Source: Parvularia atlantis (Eukaryota > Opisthokonta > Rotosphaerida). From it: DNA of 64,000 nucleotides. Positions within the stretch are counted from its first letter, which is position 1; every line of letters begins with the position of its first letter. This document shows, in pieces, positions 10,349-21,700 of this stretch. The DNA lies in the NCBI GenBank assembly GCA_943704415.1, contig CALSCO010001838.1, positions 1 through 64,000 on the forward strand, given 5' to 3'. The notes beneath the pieces were generated by a model. It had not been told where the DNA came from. It did no database searches and saw only the letters and a list, made by a program, of their open reading frames with translations. The translations under genes and the position numbers were made by a program.

Positions 10349-12709
10349 TCACTCTGCTGCGGCGGCCGTGTCCGACTCGGTCTTGGGCCGCTTGGGCACG
10401 GGTGCTGCGGGGCACACGCCGTCAGTGCACATCACGAGCGGCAACGAGGGTCGACGCACGCTCAGAGGGCACGGTCACGTCCATCGCCGTCTCGGCAGCG
10501 TTGGGCGCGGCGGCGGCGGCGGCGGCGATCGCAGCGGGCGGGGCCGGCGCCCAGCTCATCGTGCGCTCGGCCGGGCGCGCGCGGCCGGCAAAGAACTGCT
10601 CGGCAGGCACGACCTGCATCGCCGGCACGACCGCGCGCGCTCGCTCGGCCAGCGCCGTGACGTCCGTGCTCAGCGGCACGACGAGGAACAGCGACGTGTC
10701 GTCCTGCCGTCCAGTCAGTTCAGCGATCTAGCTCAGGCGAGCTGCGCACGATCCACTTGACGTCGACGGTCTCCAGCGCCGCCAGCTCAACCAGCTGCGG
10801 CGTGCGCAGGTCGCGCGGGAAGCCCGAGACGTGCACGAGCATCTGGTCGCTCTCGCACATGCGCTCTGCACGTGCGGGCGTGCACGTGGGCGGCGGCGGC
10901 ACGGGGCCGGCATGTGCGCGCGCACGCACCCGTGTCGCCGGCGAGGTCGACATAGCCAAACACGCAGCGCATGTTGTACAGCCGGTTTGCGTGCTCCTGC
11001 ACAAACGGTGCCTGCAGCAGTGCCTGTCGTGTGGTGGTTAGAGCGATCAGGCGCACACATCGGCACGCACCTCGCCCGCGAGCGTCGGCGCCTCATTGCG
11101 CGCGGCCGCGAGCGCGTGCGCCATCTTCAGGAACGCCGTGCCCGTGCAGTACGCGTCAAAGCCTGCCTGCCGTAAAGGGTGAGCGCTGGAGCCGCCTTCC
11201 CCCCCAGCACAGACCTCGTGGAACGCGCCCGAGCCGTCGTACGCGCGGCAGTCCTCGTACAGCTCGATCGTCGGCTGGCCCTTGAACTTGTCGCCCCCAA
11301 ACAGCGAGTGCAGGTCCCCGAGGCTCGTGTCGTTGTTGCCCTCCTGCTATCACGCGTGAGCACAGACGCAGGTACGGGCACACGAGCGCACCACGACTTT
11401 GCTCGCGCCGAAAAAGTACTTGGTGTCGTACACGGTCGGGAACAGCTCGTGCATCTGCCACCCGTGCGCGCGCACGGGCGGGGCGTCAGACGTGCGGATC
11501 ACGCCAGCAACGGCGTGCCTTGCGCTTGTAGTCGCCCAGCGTCGCGGGCAGCGGCTCAACAAACTTGCAGAACGTGTGCATCAGGTCCTGCGCACGCACG
11601 CGCACGGGAATTCAGGCTGCGCACGCAGGGAGAGCGGCGGCGCACAGACCAGCCACATGTTGTGCCCGATCACGGGCTTGCGCAGCTCGCTGATCAGGTC
11701 GATGATCGACGAGAAGCCAATCGCGTCTGTCAGCACGTCCTCGACGTCGGCCGCCTTCTGCGCGTTGCGCTCGCCGCGCTCGTCCTCGCTCAGCAGGCTC
11801 ACGCGGATGTTCTTGAGCGCGGGCGCGGTCGGGTTCTCGATGCTCTCCAGCGTCAGCGCCGCGCCGTACTTGAGCTGCACCTGCTCGTAGATGATCCGCC
11901 GGCGGTACCCACTGCACTGCGGCAGGTCCAGCGGCGCCGCATGCCCGTCCGCCATCCACGCGTCCACCTTGCCGCTGCACCCCGGCCGCCCCGTCAGCCG
12001 CGCCACGAGATGTGCACACGCGAGCGTACATGATCTCCTGCGAGAACGCCAGGTCGTCGCCCGCCAGCTGGATGAGCGGCTTGCCCTGATCGGGCGTGGC
12101 CGCCGCCGCCGCCACCGCCATCGACGGCGCATACTTGCGCCGCAGGTACTCTGCGCGGCGGCGGTCCGCGTAGTTGACGCCTGCCGTCGCGCAATCAGCA
12201 CCCGCACGCGCCCGCACGGCCGCCGAGGCGCACCCTCGCGGATCCACTTGTTAAAGTCAAAGTGGTGCTGCACCAGGAACTCGAGCGACGACGACTGGCT
12301 CGTGAATCGCACGTCCTGGTCGCGCGGGAACAGGTACACGTTGAACGCGTGGCAGAGGTACCTGTGCACGCGCGCACGCGTGTTGGCTGCGCGCATCCGC
12401 CCAGCGCATTGCACGCACTTCTCGCGCTCGGGCTGCCAGCGGAACGTGGCGATGCCGTACTGCGGCAGGGCAAACGCCGCCGCGCTCGACACCAGCTTGG
12501 CGTAGCGCTCCTGCACCGAGTCGCTCACCACGTACCGGTCCGTGTGGCGCACCGACAGGCCTGCGCGCGGCCGATGTCAGCGATGGGGGGCGGTGTGCGG
12601 CCTGCGTACCCGTCAGCTCGGTGTCGATTGCCACGACGTCGGCGCCCCGCACGGCCGCCTCGAGCGCGGCGCGCATCTGGGTGCGCCAAGTGGACCGGAC
12701 CACCTCCAT
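10349..12709 (-). CDS. PARN: Poly(A)-specific ribonuclease PARN
   Basis: The start MEVVRSTWRTQ matches the family start. DEDD nuclease motifs are all visible after splicing: AIDTELTG (first Asp and Glu), IGHNMWLDLMHTF (second Asp) and HEAGFDAYCTGTAF (last His and Asp). Further conserved blocks are YLCHAFNVYLFPRD, SLEFLVQHHFDFNKWI, YDTKYFFGASK and, in the RRM-like domain, VDVKWIDDTSLFLV. PARN removes poly(A) tails and trims small RNAs. About ten introns are present. One at 11455-11518 starts AAG|GCACGC and ends TGGCAG (GC-AG); its removal gives LGDYKRKMHELFPTVYDTK. The C-terminus is an Ala/Pro-rich tail ending PKRPKTESDTAAAAE. It is divergent to p32 with about 207 bp between starts. Confidence 0.94.
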
Positions 12710-12916
12710 CTGGGTGGGAAAAACGTTGCTGCCGCTCGAGTTCTGCTGTCGCGTGCGAGCCGCCGCGTGGAGCCCGTCTGTTGGAATGGAGCTCGGCTGC
12801 CCTCGCTCTCTGATGCCGCCTGTGCTGAGCTGAGCGCGCACGCGGCCCACGCAGCCCACCCGCACCGTTCGCGCGCGGAACAGTGCCCCTCCAACCCGCT
12901 CTGTCACCCTGCGGCC

Positions 12917-14085
12917 ATGCCCCCAATTCCCCTCCGCCTCCCATCCGCGATGTCGCTCCACGTGGCTGCCCTTGCCCGCGCCGCGCGCGCCGCGTCGTCG
13001 CGTGTGCTGCCGCGCCTCGCTGCCGCGGCGGCTGCCAAGCCGGCGGTGCTGTCGCAGGTGGTGCGTCCTGCGGCCGTGGTGCGTCCCTCGCTTGCGTTGC
13101 GCCGGGTGCTGACACTGCCCTGCGGCGCAGCGCTGCTTCTCGGGGGCGCGCGCGCTGCAGCTGCCGCAGTCGGGTGTGTTTTGCCGCTGGGTGCTGCGCG
13201 GGCGGCTGACGGACGCGCTCGCGGCCGCAGACAAGAAGCTGGCGAGCATCCTCAAGAACGAGCGCGCGCAGGAGCAGGACTTTGACTCGGAGGTGGTGTC
13301 GGCGTACCTGAAGAAGACGCCGTTCAAGGTTGCAGCACATTCGCCTCAGGCTGTGCGCCCGCCAGTGCTCACGGGGCGCGCAGGTGCACGACAACCCGGA
13401 CGAGATGGAGGTGTCGCTGACGCGCAAGATGGGCGACGAGGAGGTCGTGGTGCTGTTCGAGTACGAGAAGGATATGATGGACGACGCGTTTGGCGAGAAC
13501 GAGGACGGCGAGGAGAACGAGGAGAACGAGGAAGGCGAGCAGAACGAGGAGCAGAACGAGGAGCGTGTGCCGCACCTGCCGTTCCTCGTCCAGGTCACCA
13601 AGACGGTGCGCGCGGACGTCGTTGTGGCGATGTGCTCTGACGACCGGCGCGCGAGCAGAAGAACGGTGTCGACGCCGGCACGATCACGTTCGAGTGCGTG
13701 GCCGACAACGGCCAGGTGATCATCAGCAACGTCGTCTTCACCTCCGACTCGAAGGTGCAGTGCCGTGCCGTGTGCGGGGATGACCGGTCTGAGACGTGCG
13801 CGCAGATCGCCCGCGCGGACGACGTCGAGTCGGACTGGAAGCGCGGCCTCGTCTACCCGGGCCCGGACTTCCTGAGCCTCGAGGCGGTGCGGCGCCGGCG
13901 TGCACGCACCACCGCCCGTTCCTCTCACCAGCCGCCCACAGAGCCTGCAGGAGATGTTCTACGAGTACCTGGAGGAGCGCGGCATCAACGCCGACCTGGC
14001 CGAGTTCCTGCCCGAGTACATCAACATCAAGGAGAACAAGGCGTACCTGCGCTGGCTCGAGCAGACGGCCAAGTTCCTCGAGTGA
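12917..14085 (+). CDS. C1QBP: Mitochondrial matrix p32 / MAM33 acidic protein (C1QBP family)
   Basis: A long Ala/Arg-rich presequence (from MPPIPLRLPSAMSLHVAAL) is followed by an exon reading RCFSGARALQ and DKKLASILKNERAQEQDF. Then come MEVSLTRKMGDEEVVVLFEY, an acidic GENEDGEENEEN stretch, VPHLPFLVQVTK, the beta-sheet core ITFECVADNGQVIISNVVF, and the C-terminal helix block LQEMFYEYLEERGI…FLPEYINIKENKAYLRWLEQ. This is the p32 fold, a doughnut-shaped trimer needed for mitochondrial ribosome and respiratory function. Introns include one after RPAAV (GTGCGTCCCTCGC…GGCGCAG) and four further GT-AG introns. ATG 12950 (MSLHVAALAR) is an alternative start in the same frame. CTGTCAC lies 10 nt before the first ATG. 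Confidence 0.93.
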
Positions 14086-14194
14086 GCCCCCCCACCCCCC
14101 ACCCCCACACACCGCCTGTGGCTTGTCTGTTGCGCGTCTCTTGCGCGGGTGGACAGTGCAATCTGTTCATGGGCGTGCACGGCGGTGCGGGTGC

Positions 14195-15337
14195 TCATGC
14201 GCAGGCGCGCACGTGCACGACGACATCGACGAGGGTAAAGATCAGGGCGAGGTGCAGCGCGTCCGTTTTGTCGCAGTCGTCGCGGGCGGGCGTCGACAAC
14301 GCCCCGTCGGCGAGCTGGGCGAGCAGCGGCGTGCGGAAGAGTAGCGCGGTGGGCCAGTCTCCGTCGAGCTCGTTGCGCGCCCACTGCTCGAGCGCGTCCA
14401 TCGACGTGAAGCCGTCACGCGGCAGCGAGGCGGACGTGTCCACGAGCAGGACGACCGGTAGTGTCTGGTGCAGCACGCGCGCGCAGTCGACCCACACAGC
14501 CGGTCGCCCCGCAGCCTCGTGCCACAGCAGCACGGCCTTGGACCCGCCCGCGACGCTCGACACCGCGTCCACGAGCTGCTTTGGCGGCAGCGACGGCGTA
14601 CTATGCGTGCGTGTCAGCTCAGCCTCTGCGCTGCTGCGGCACGCACTCGAGCCCTGCCCAGACGACGCTGACCGACGTCTGCTGGAGCGCCTTGGCGTTG
14701 CGCGGGTCCGTCAGGTCGCTGACGAGCGGTGCGAGGTGCAGCGCGTCCTCCAGCACCACGAGCGCATGGCTGGGCCTGTTGGCCGCTATCCTGCCGACGA
14801 GTGCTGCCGCGTCGGCCGAGGACCGGTAGACGACCACGGGCGCGAGGACGGCGTCGTCGTTGCGCTTGCCGTGGACGACGCGCACCATCTCCCTGAGCAG
14901 CACCGCACCGTTGCGCCCTGCGAAAGCGCGCGTCAGCCGTCCACACACGCGCGGGCGCACGCTTACAGTCGGCCCGCGCGAGCCACGACAGCCAGTGCGC
15001 CATCTCGTCCTCGTGCACGACCGTGACGCGGCTCACGACAGCGTCCGCGGTGACTGCGCGCCCCGTCAGCGTCCGAGCGCACGCCGCCCAAGGCGCCTAC
15101 GGGTCAACGCGCTGTCGGCCGTGACCACATCGGGCTGCCGGCCGCCGTCGAACTCGACAAGCGCGCGCGTCTGCCCGACGCCCAAGAGCCTCGCGGCCTT
15201 CGGCAGCGCCTTGTCGTGCACGCCTGGCTCGCGTATCAGCCAGCCGCACCCGCACCACCGTCGCACGAGGCGCACCGAGGCCGAGCAGGGTGCAGGCGCC
15301 GTCCGCATCGCACACGCGCAGCGCGTCGGCCGCCGTT

Positions 15338-15377
<40 letters not shown>

Positions 15378-15739
15378 GCAGCGTCACGACAAAGTCGTCT
15401 GCGCAGCGTCGGTGAGCACGCGCATCGCCAGCCAACGCGCGGACCGGTGACGGTGAGGCGCGCGAAGCCGTCGCAAGCGGCGTCGTCGCAGACGTGCGCG
15501 CCCGGTGCGAACGCGCGGCCGCTGTCGAGGAAGACGGCGAGGCCCGGCGCGATGCGCAGCGTGCGCAGCCCGCGCAGGTCGCCCCTCGCGTGCGTCCCGA
15601 TCCGCAGCCGCGCGCACGTCCCGTCCGCGTCGCACACGTCGACCGCGCCACTGCGGTCGTCTCGCAGCCGGCCCACGAGCACGACGGCGGCGATCAGCAG
15701 CACGACCAGCAGCAGCAGCACCACGATCATGCGCGACAT
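14195..15739 (-). CDS. Unknown type II membrane protein with poly-Thr stalk
   Basis: The start MSRMIVVLLLLVVLLIAAVV is a signal anchor, so the rest should be luminal or extracellular. The ectodomain carries related cysteine motifs (VCDADGTCARL, VCDDAACDGF, VCDADGACTLL), suggesting an internal duplication with paired cysteines, separated by a run of about 14 Thr from an ACG repeat. After further exons comes VVSRVTVVHEDEMAHWLSWL, then LAPVVVYRSSADAAALVGRI, HALVVLEDALHLAPLVSDL and PVVLLVDTSASLPRDGF. The alternating beta/alpha pattern resembles a P-loop-less ATPase fold, but I see no Walker motif. At least four introns are removed (GTCCGC, GTGCGG, GTAGGC and GTAAGC donors). The C-terminal exon is uncertain. 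Confidence 0.6.
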
Positions 15740-15753
15740 CGGCAAAGCGGGCC

Positions 15754-16531
15754 TCACTGTTCCACGCCGTCGACAAAGACGCGGGCGACGCGCGTGTGCA
15801 CCGGGCCGGGCGCGCCGACGTCGCTGGCAAAGGCGAGGGTGCGGCGCGGCGTCGTGCTGTCGTCCTTTTCGCGAGCGCGATCAGCGACGCTCTTCACGCG
15901 ACGCAGCCGAGGCGCACCCGGCCCGGCGACGTCGGCTCGAACGGGACGAGGACGAGGCCCTGCCGCCGCCGGAACTTCTCCAGCCAGCCGTTGCTGGCCG
16001 CGAACCTGTCCAGACCGAGCTCGGCGGCGATGGCGCGCGCGCGCTCGACGATCATCGGCCCCGTGAGCAGCGCGCTGTCGAGCGCTGGCTCAGCAGCGGC
16101 AGCAGTGGCAGCAGCACGCCCCACAGCACGCACCGGCTCGCGCAGACGTCGCGGCACCAGCGCACGAGCGCGTCCTCCAGCTGCGGGTAGGCGACCGGGT
16201 GCACCGACATGCGCCAGCCCGTGTCCGGGAAGGCGTCGTCGCCGCGCACGCGGTACTGCGCGATCCACCCGGCCAGCGTCGACCGGCCCAGTTTGTACCG
16301 CACCTCGGCCGCGCCGCGCGTCAGCCGCCCGGCCTCGATCTCGCGCACGATCGCGGCCTTGTCGGCGTTGCGCAGCCGCGTGCGCGTCCGCAGCACCAAC
16401 GGCGTGCCGCCGGGCGACGCCGCCCCGTCCGATGCGCCGCCCACCGACATCCCCAGCGCCACGGGCGACGGCGCGAGCGGCGGCAGCGGCGGCAGCGGCG
16501 GCAGCGGCGGCGGCGAGTCGGACGACGACAT
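15754..16531 (-). CDS. CENP-B / Tc5-type DNA-binding protein without a transposase domain
   Basis: After a Pro-Leu-rich N-terminus the first helix-turn-helix reads LRNADKAAIVREIEAGRLT and GAAEVRYKLGRSTLAGWIAQ, as in pipsqueak/CENP-B N-terminal domains. The second, YPQLEDALVRWCRD followed after an intron by LLTGPMIVERARAIAAELG and FAASNGWLEKFRRRQGL, is the CENPB-type HTH. Such proteins bind DNA and derive from pogo/Tc5 transposases. Here the gene ends with a short tail (VGAPGPVHTRVARVFVDGVE) and no DDE catalytic core follows, so it looks like a host DNA-binding protein. Two introns are inferred, the second with a GTGCGC donor and an AAAAG acceptor. It ends 14 bp before the start of the next minus-strand gene. 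Confidence 0.8.
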
Positions 16532-16579
16532 GTGTATCGCAACCTGTTAGCTGTTGATGCGCAAACACCGCCGTACACA

Positions 16580-16943
16580 TCACGCCACGGGCCACTGCTC
16601 CGCGTCGCTGCCGCCCTCGACCGCAGAGGGCAGCAGCGGGTCGCTGTCGTCCGCGGCGGGCGTGCGATCGGACAGCGGCACGTCGGACGACGACGACGAC
16701 GACGCGACCGGGACGCCGCACAGCAGCTGCCGGAGCTCGCCGCGGCGCAGGGCGACGAGCACGGTCGTGAGCAGCGTGCCAGGCACGAGGTAGAGCATTG
16801 CTGGCTGGCCGCGACGCATCAGCGCGAGCGACACGAATGTCGCGCCGAGACCTGCGCAGCGGTGTTGAGCCGCGCACGGCCGATGCATGCGAACGCGCAC
16901 CGGCCGTGTAGCCAATCATCGCCCAGAAAAAGTAGCCCGTCGA

Positions 16944-16977
<34 letters not shown>

Positions 16978-18661
16978 CCACGCTGCCGCAGGTCGGTCAC
17001 GCGGCAATACATGACGAGCAGGCCCGGCAGGACGACGTCGCCGAGCCCCAGGCCCGCCTGGCCGACGCCCTGGCCGAGCAGCCGCGGCACGCGCAGGAGC
17101 AGTGGCACCGACTCGTTGGTCCCGCCGCCCGACGCGACCGCCTCCATCACGGGCACGGCAAAGACAAAGACGATGTCGTAGACGAACATGGCGCACAGCA
17201 GCGCCGCGGCGATCTGCACGCGTGTCACTGCCAAGCACAGTTGATGCACGCGCGCGCACCTTCAGGTTTGGCAACGTGATCATCTGCAGCATGTGGACCA
17301 TCAGCGCCATCGCCAGCAGGTCTTGCAGCACCCAGCCAAACGACGCGTTGCGGAACACGAGCCACACCGTCACCACCGCCGCGCTTAACGCAAAGATCGC
17401 CGCGTCCAGCTGCGACACGCGCAGCCATCCGCGCGACCCCCGGCTCGTCCTGCGCGGTTCCAGATGAGCTGGCGTCGCAGGCTCGCGCGCGGGCGCACTT
17501 CAGGTGCGGCGACAGGTCGCAGAGCGCACCCAGGCACATGCACAGCGCGACAAGCGACATGAGGCTAAACAGCGCGATCGACACGTATACTGCGCGGCCG
17601 CACGCCCCGGTCAGGTGCGCCCGCATGCAGCCCACGCACGCACCGAGCACAAACGGGAAAAAGTACGACAGCAGCAGCACGCCCACACACGCGAGCAGAA
17701 ACATCATCGCCGACGTGAACGTCATCGCCAGCGACTTGCTGTTGCGCGAGTGAGTAAAAGGTGAGAAGCGTATCGACCATGCACACCTCTCACGTGGCTC
17801 AGCCGGCTGCGCATTGTCGTCGTCGGCCACGTCCGTCTCGAAGCTCGCGCGCTCGGTGGCGGCCCGCCACGCCGCGGCGAACAGCAGCGTGCACACGGCC
17901 ATGGCCAGGAGCGCAAACATGGCCGGGTCGATGAAGGCCGAGTAGGCTGCGTAGACGCGCGCGGTGCTGCCGAGGCGTGCGCCCGCAAGGTCGGCCGCGT
18001 CGTCTGCGTGCCACGTCAGCAGGTGCCCCGCGCCGTGCCCGCCACAAACGCACCCGGCAGGACGACGACGGTCGGCACGCTCACGAGCTCCGTGTCGTTG
18101 CCGACGACGAGCGCGTCGCTCAGCACGCCCACGACGGCCACGGGGAGCCGGCCGTACACGAGGCTGCCGTCGACGTCATCAGCCACTACTCACGCGCGCG
18201 CGACAGACGGCGGTGCACGCACGCGGCCTGCTGCACGTTGAGCACCATCTCGACAAGGGTGCAGTTGCCGTCGCCCACCAGCACGACCTTGCCGCCGAGC
18301 GTGTCGCCGCTCGTCTGCGGCCGGCACGCGTCGTACGGCGTCGCGGGCACTGACCGCGATCGTCAGCCGCAGTGCCGTGTGCTCACGCGCGCGCGTGCGC
18401 ACCGATCGCGCCCACGAGCGCCGCGTCCTGCACCGGCACAAGCCCCCGCAGCAGCCGCGGCGCGTAGCCGATGACTAGCGTGCCGTGCACGTCAACGACG
18501 CTCGTCCCGTCTGCCGTCAGTCCCCTTCAGCGGCCGCGCACCCGCCGCGATCGCGCGCACGCACCCGACGGGCCCGGCACCGTCACGCCGACGATCAGCA
18601 GCGCCAGCAGCGCCGCGGCGAGCGTCGCGACGGTCGCGAGCGGCACAGCGAGCCGATGCAT
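16580..18661 (-). CDS. Signal-peptide-peptidase-like intramembrane aspartyl protease with PA domain
   Basis: The product starts MHRLAVPLATVATLAAALLA (signal sequence). It then has a lumenal PA domain with GKVVLVGDGNCTLVEMVLN, as in SPPL2. Multiple membrane helices follow, and the catalytic motifs are present: FVYDIVFVF (YD Asp), LGLGDVVLPGLL (GLGD Asp) and GQPAMLYLVPGTL, the family PAL motif with Met in place of Leu. The helix MALMVHMLQMITLPNLK precedes the YD exon. GxGD proteases cut type II membrane proteins inside the bilayer. A poly-Gln run near 16950-16975 lies in the loop after the GLGD helix. The tail has acidic and Ser-rich sequence (SSSSSSDVPLSDRTPAADDS). Several GT-AG introns. TGTACG follows the stop codon immediately. 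Confidence 0.9.
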
Positions 18662-18722
18662 TCGCCGCGCCCGCGAGAAGTGTGACAGTTTGACGCGCGG
18701 CCACGTCTATCGCCTGGCTGCG
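18662..18722. promoter_or_regulatory. 61-bp bidirectional promoter gap with TGTGACAG
   Basis: This gap separates the divergent starts of the SPPL protease and Sec15. TGTGACAG is at 18681-18688, with TTTGACG just after it. The same TGTGAC core recurs in other divergent gaps of the window. Confidence 0.35.
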
Positions 18723-21700
18723 ATGTCGAGCGATCTGGACGCGGCGCTTGTCGCGCTCACGACGCTCGCCGCGAACGAGCCGGCGGCGGCATCGGGCGGC
18801 GGCGGCGGCGGGATGCCTGTGACGGCGTCCGTCTCGGCGCTGAACGAGGAGGACGCGCGGGGCGGCGCTGGCGGGCGCGTGGACGAGCTGCTCGGGCCCA
18901 TCGTCAGGGCGCTGTACGAGACGGGGCAGCAGCAGGTCGCCGGCGCCATCGGCCTCGTCGTTGCGCTGAATCCGCGTGCGCGCGCGGCGGCGCAGGCGTT
19001 CCTCGATAAGCTCAAGCAGTACGTCGAGCGTAAGGACCTCGAGATCGACAAGCTCGCGACGCAGCACTTCCAGGGCTTTGTCGTCTCGGTCGGGCAGCTG
19101 CTCAGCTCAAAGCAGGCATCGGCGGCGCTGCGCACCAAGGTCCTCGCGCTCAATGCGCAGCTGCAGGACGCCGGCGCGCAAGTGCTCGGGCGGGTGCGCT
19201 CGCGCGGGCGTCGTGCGCGTTGTCGCTGATACCCAGCGCAGGAGCGGGCGCTCGAGGCCCTGCGGCGCATGCGCGAGAACGTCGACGCGGCGCTGCAGAC
19301 GATACAGACGTGCATGCTCATCTGCGCCACCGCGCTCGAGGTCTCGCGGCTCTTTGCGGCCGGGCGCTACTTTGCGGCGCTCAGGGTGCGTGTGCCGCTG
19401 CTGCTGCTCGGTGACGCGCCCCGCTGATGCGCCGCCAGACTGTCGACAAGCTGGAGGCCGTCAACGCGCCGTTCTGCGCGCGCTACGAGTTCAGCAGCGT
19501 TGTCCGTGCGTATCTGGCGGGGTTGGTTCGGCTTGCTCACGGCGCCGTGGGACACAGACTCCAACATACCAAAGATGCGCGAGGCGGGCCGCGAGGCCGT
19601 GACGCGCGCACTGCAGGACTGGTTTGTCAGGTGCGCACACTTGAGAGGGTGCGGTCGTGCCCCTCACCCAAGCACAGCATACGAGCCAAGTCGAAAGGCA
19701 TCGGGCGCCTCGCCATGGTGCAGTACCAGCAGAGCCAGCGGCGCGGGCAAAACGAGACGTCGGGGAGGGGCGCCGGCGAGGATGATGACCGCATCTTTGC
19801 CGACCAGCTCGACAGTGCGCGCGCGAGCCTGTCTGCACCGTGCTGACCCGCATCCGTCGCGTACAGTGGACCTGCTGCGCAACGAAAACATCAACGTCAG
19901 CCTCGTGCCCGTGTACCAGTGCATGCACGTCTTTGACGTGCTCGGGCAGCGGCACCGCTTCGAGTCGTATTACGCCGACAACCGCAAGGTGCGCGTTAGG
20001 GCGCCGGTGTTTGCCCTGACACGCGCGCACGAGAGCAGCTGCAAGCCGACCTCGTGCTCACGCCCTCCTTCACGCTCGGAAGCGGCAACCTGCGCGCGCT
20101 GGACGACTTTCTCGCGGACATTGTTGGTTTCTTCGTCGTCGAGGGCATCGTCACGGCCACGACCGAGTCGACGTACCTCAAGAGCGCGCTGGTGCGCGAT
20201 CGTGACGCGTGTTTGTGCTTTGACCGCCGGCTGCGCGCAGATCGACGACCTGTGGGACACGGCCGCGACGCGCATCAAAAACATCCTCGCCAAGCAGATC
20301 TTTGACTGCACCGACGTCACTGTGCTCGAGGCCGTCAAGGAGCAGCTCCTCCTGTTCGTCCACACCCTCGAGGTGCGCGTCTATTCGGGATTGCGCTGTG
20401 GCTTGGGCTGGGCTTCTGGCTCGGGCTGGGCTTGGGCTTTCTTGCGGCGAGGGCACTGACGCCCCACACCTAACGGCACCGCACCGCACCGCAACGCACC
20501 GCAACGCACCGCACTGCACCGCACCGCACCGCACTGCACTGCACTGCATCACACCGCACCGCACCGCACCGCACCGCACCGCACCGCACCGCACCGCACC
20601 GCACCGCAACGCACCACACCGCACCACACCAACCCCCCCGACTGCCGCCGTGCAGCACTACGGCTTCCAGATCATCAAGCTGGTGCAGTTGCTGTCGGCG
20701 CTGGGGAGCCACTACCTCGCGCTGCTCACGGCCAAGACGGCGGGCTCGTTCGGCAAGGCACGCACTCCGAACATGCGCCCAGCCCTGACGTGATGCGCAG
20801 GTGCTACTGGAGGACATGTGGGAGGGCATGGAGGTGCGCGACGAGGACGAGTGGAAGCGCGTCAAAAAGTATGTGCCCGTGAAGCACTCGGGCGGCGGGC
20901 GACGTGGTGTGTTGCTGGCGCAGCTGCGTATGGACGCTAACCGCGCATCTGGCAGAGTTCCCGCGCCGCATGGTGTTTTCGACGAGCGTGGTCGAGTGCT
21001 GCCGCCTGACGAAAAAGTTCATCGACTCGTACTACCGCTTCCTCGCGGGCTTCCCCTCGGGCTACTCGGAGTTTGACGTGATGCTCAAGGAGGTGCGCGT
21101 GCCTGGTGAGCAGCGGCAGAACGTCTCACGCACGCGCGCGCCGCAGGCCGTGGACGACCTGCTGACCAACCACCTGAACAAGGCGCTCGTGATGATCCTC
21201 GAGGACTCGCGGCGGCTCAACTTGTCGCAGGCACGCACGCGCGCATGCGGAATGCGCTGGCCCTGACACGGGTGTGTCGTGCAGGCCGTGCAGGTGCTCA
21301 TCAACATCGCGTACCTCGAGGACGCCGTGGCGCTGTACGAGCAGCTGATCGCCGAGTCGCGGTGCGCACGGCCACCGCCTTGTGCGCGCTCACACGCATG
21401 TGGGCCAGGTACGCGCACCGCGGCGTGCTCCTGCGCCTGCAGTCGGCGAGCCAGTTCCGCGGCACGCTGTTCCTGAGCAAGGACGTGGTCGGGCGCATGA
21501 TCGGCCACAAGATCGACGACTTTGTCGACCTGAACGACCACAACTGGTGCGAGCCGTGTGCGGCACGAAAGTGGCTCACGGTGCACGCACGCGGGCAGGA
21601 CGCCGGCCAAGATCAGCACGACGCCGAGCCCGTACCTCTTTGGTGCGCTGCCAAAGGGGCAACGGCGCGGCTTAACCCTCAACTGCGCAGACCTCACGGC

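Noticed and set aside
15754-16531. Live DNA transposon
   Set aside because: No DDE core, terminal inverted repeats or target duplication visible around the CENP-B-like gene.
20474-20626. CRISPR-like array
   Set aside because: Units are 5 bp without spacers; it is a simple satellite in a eukaryotic intron.
20462-20640. Thr/His/Arg and Cys/Gly repeat proteins on either strand
   Set aside because: They are translations of the CACCG intron satellite; splicing across it restores Sec15 sequence.
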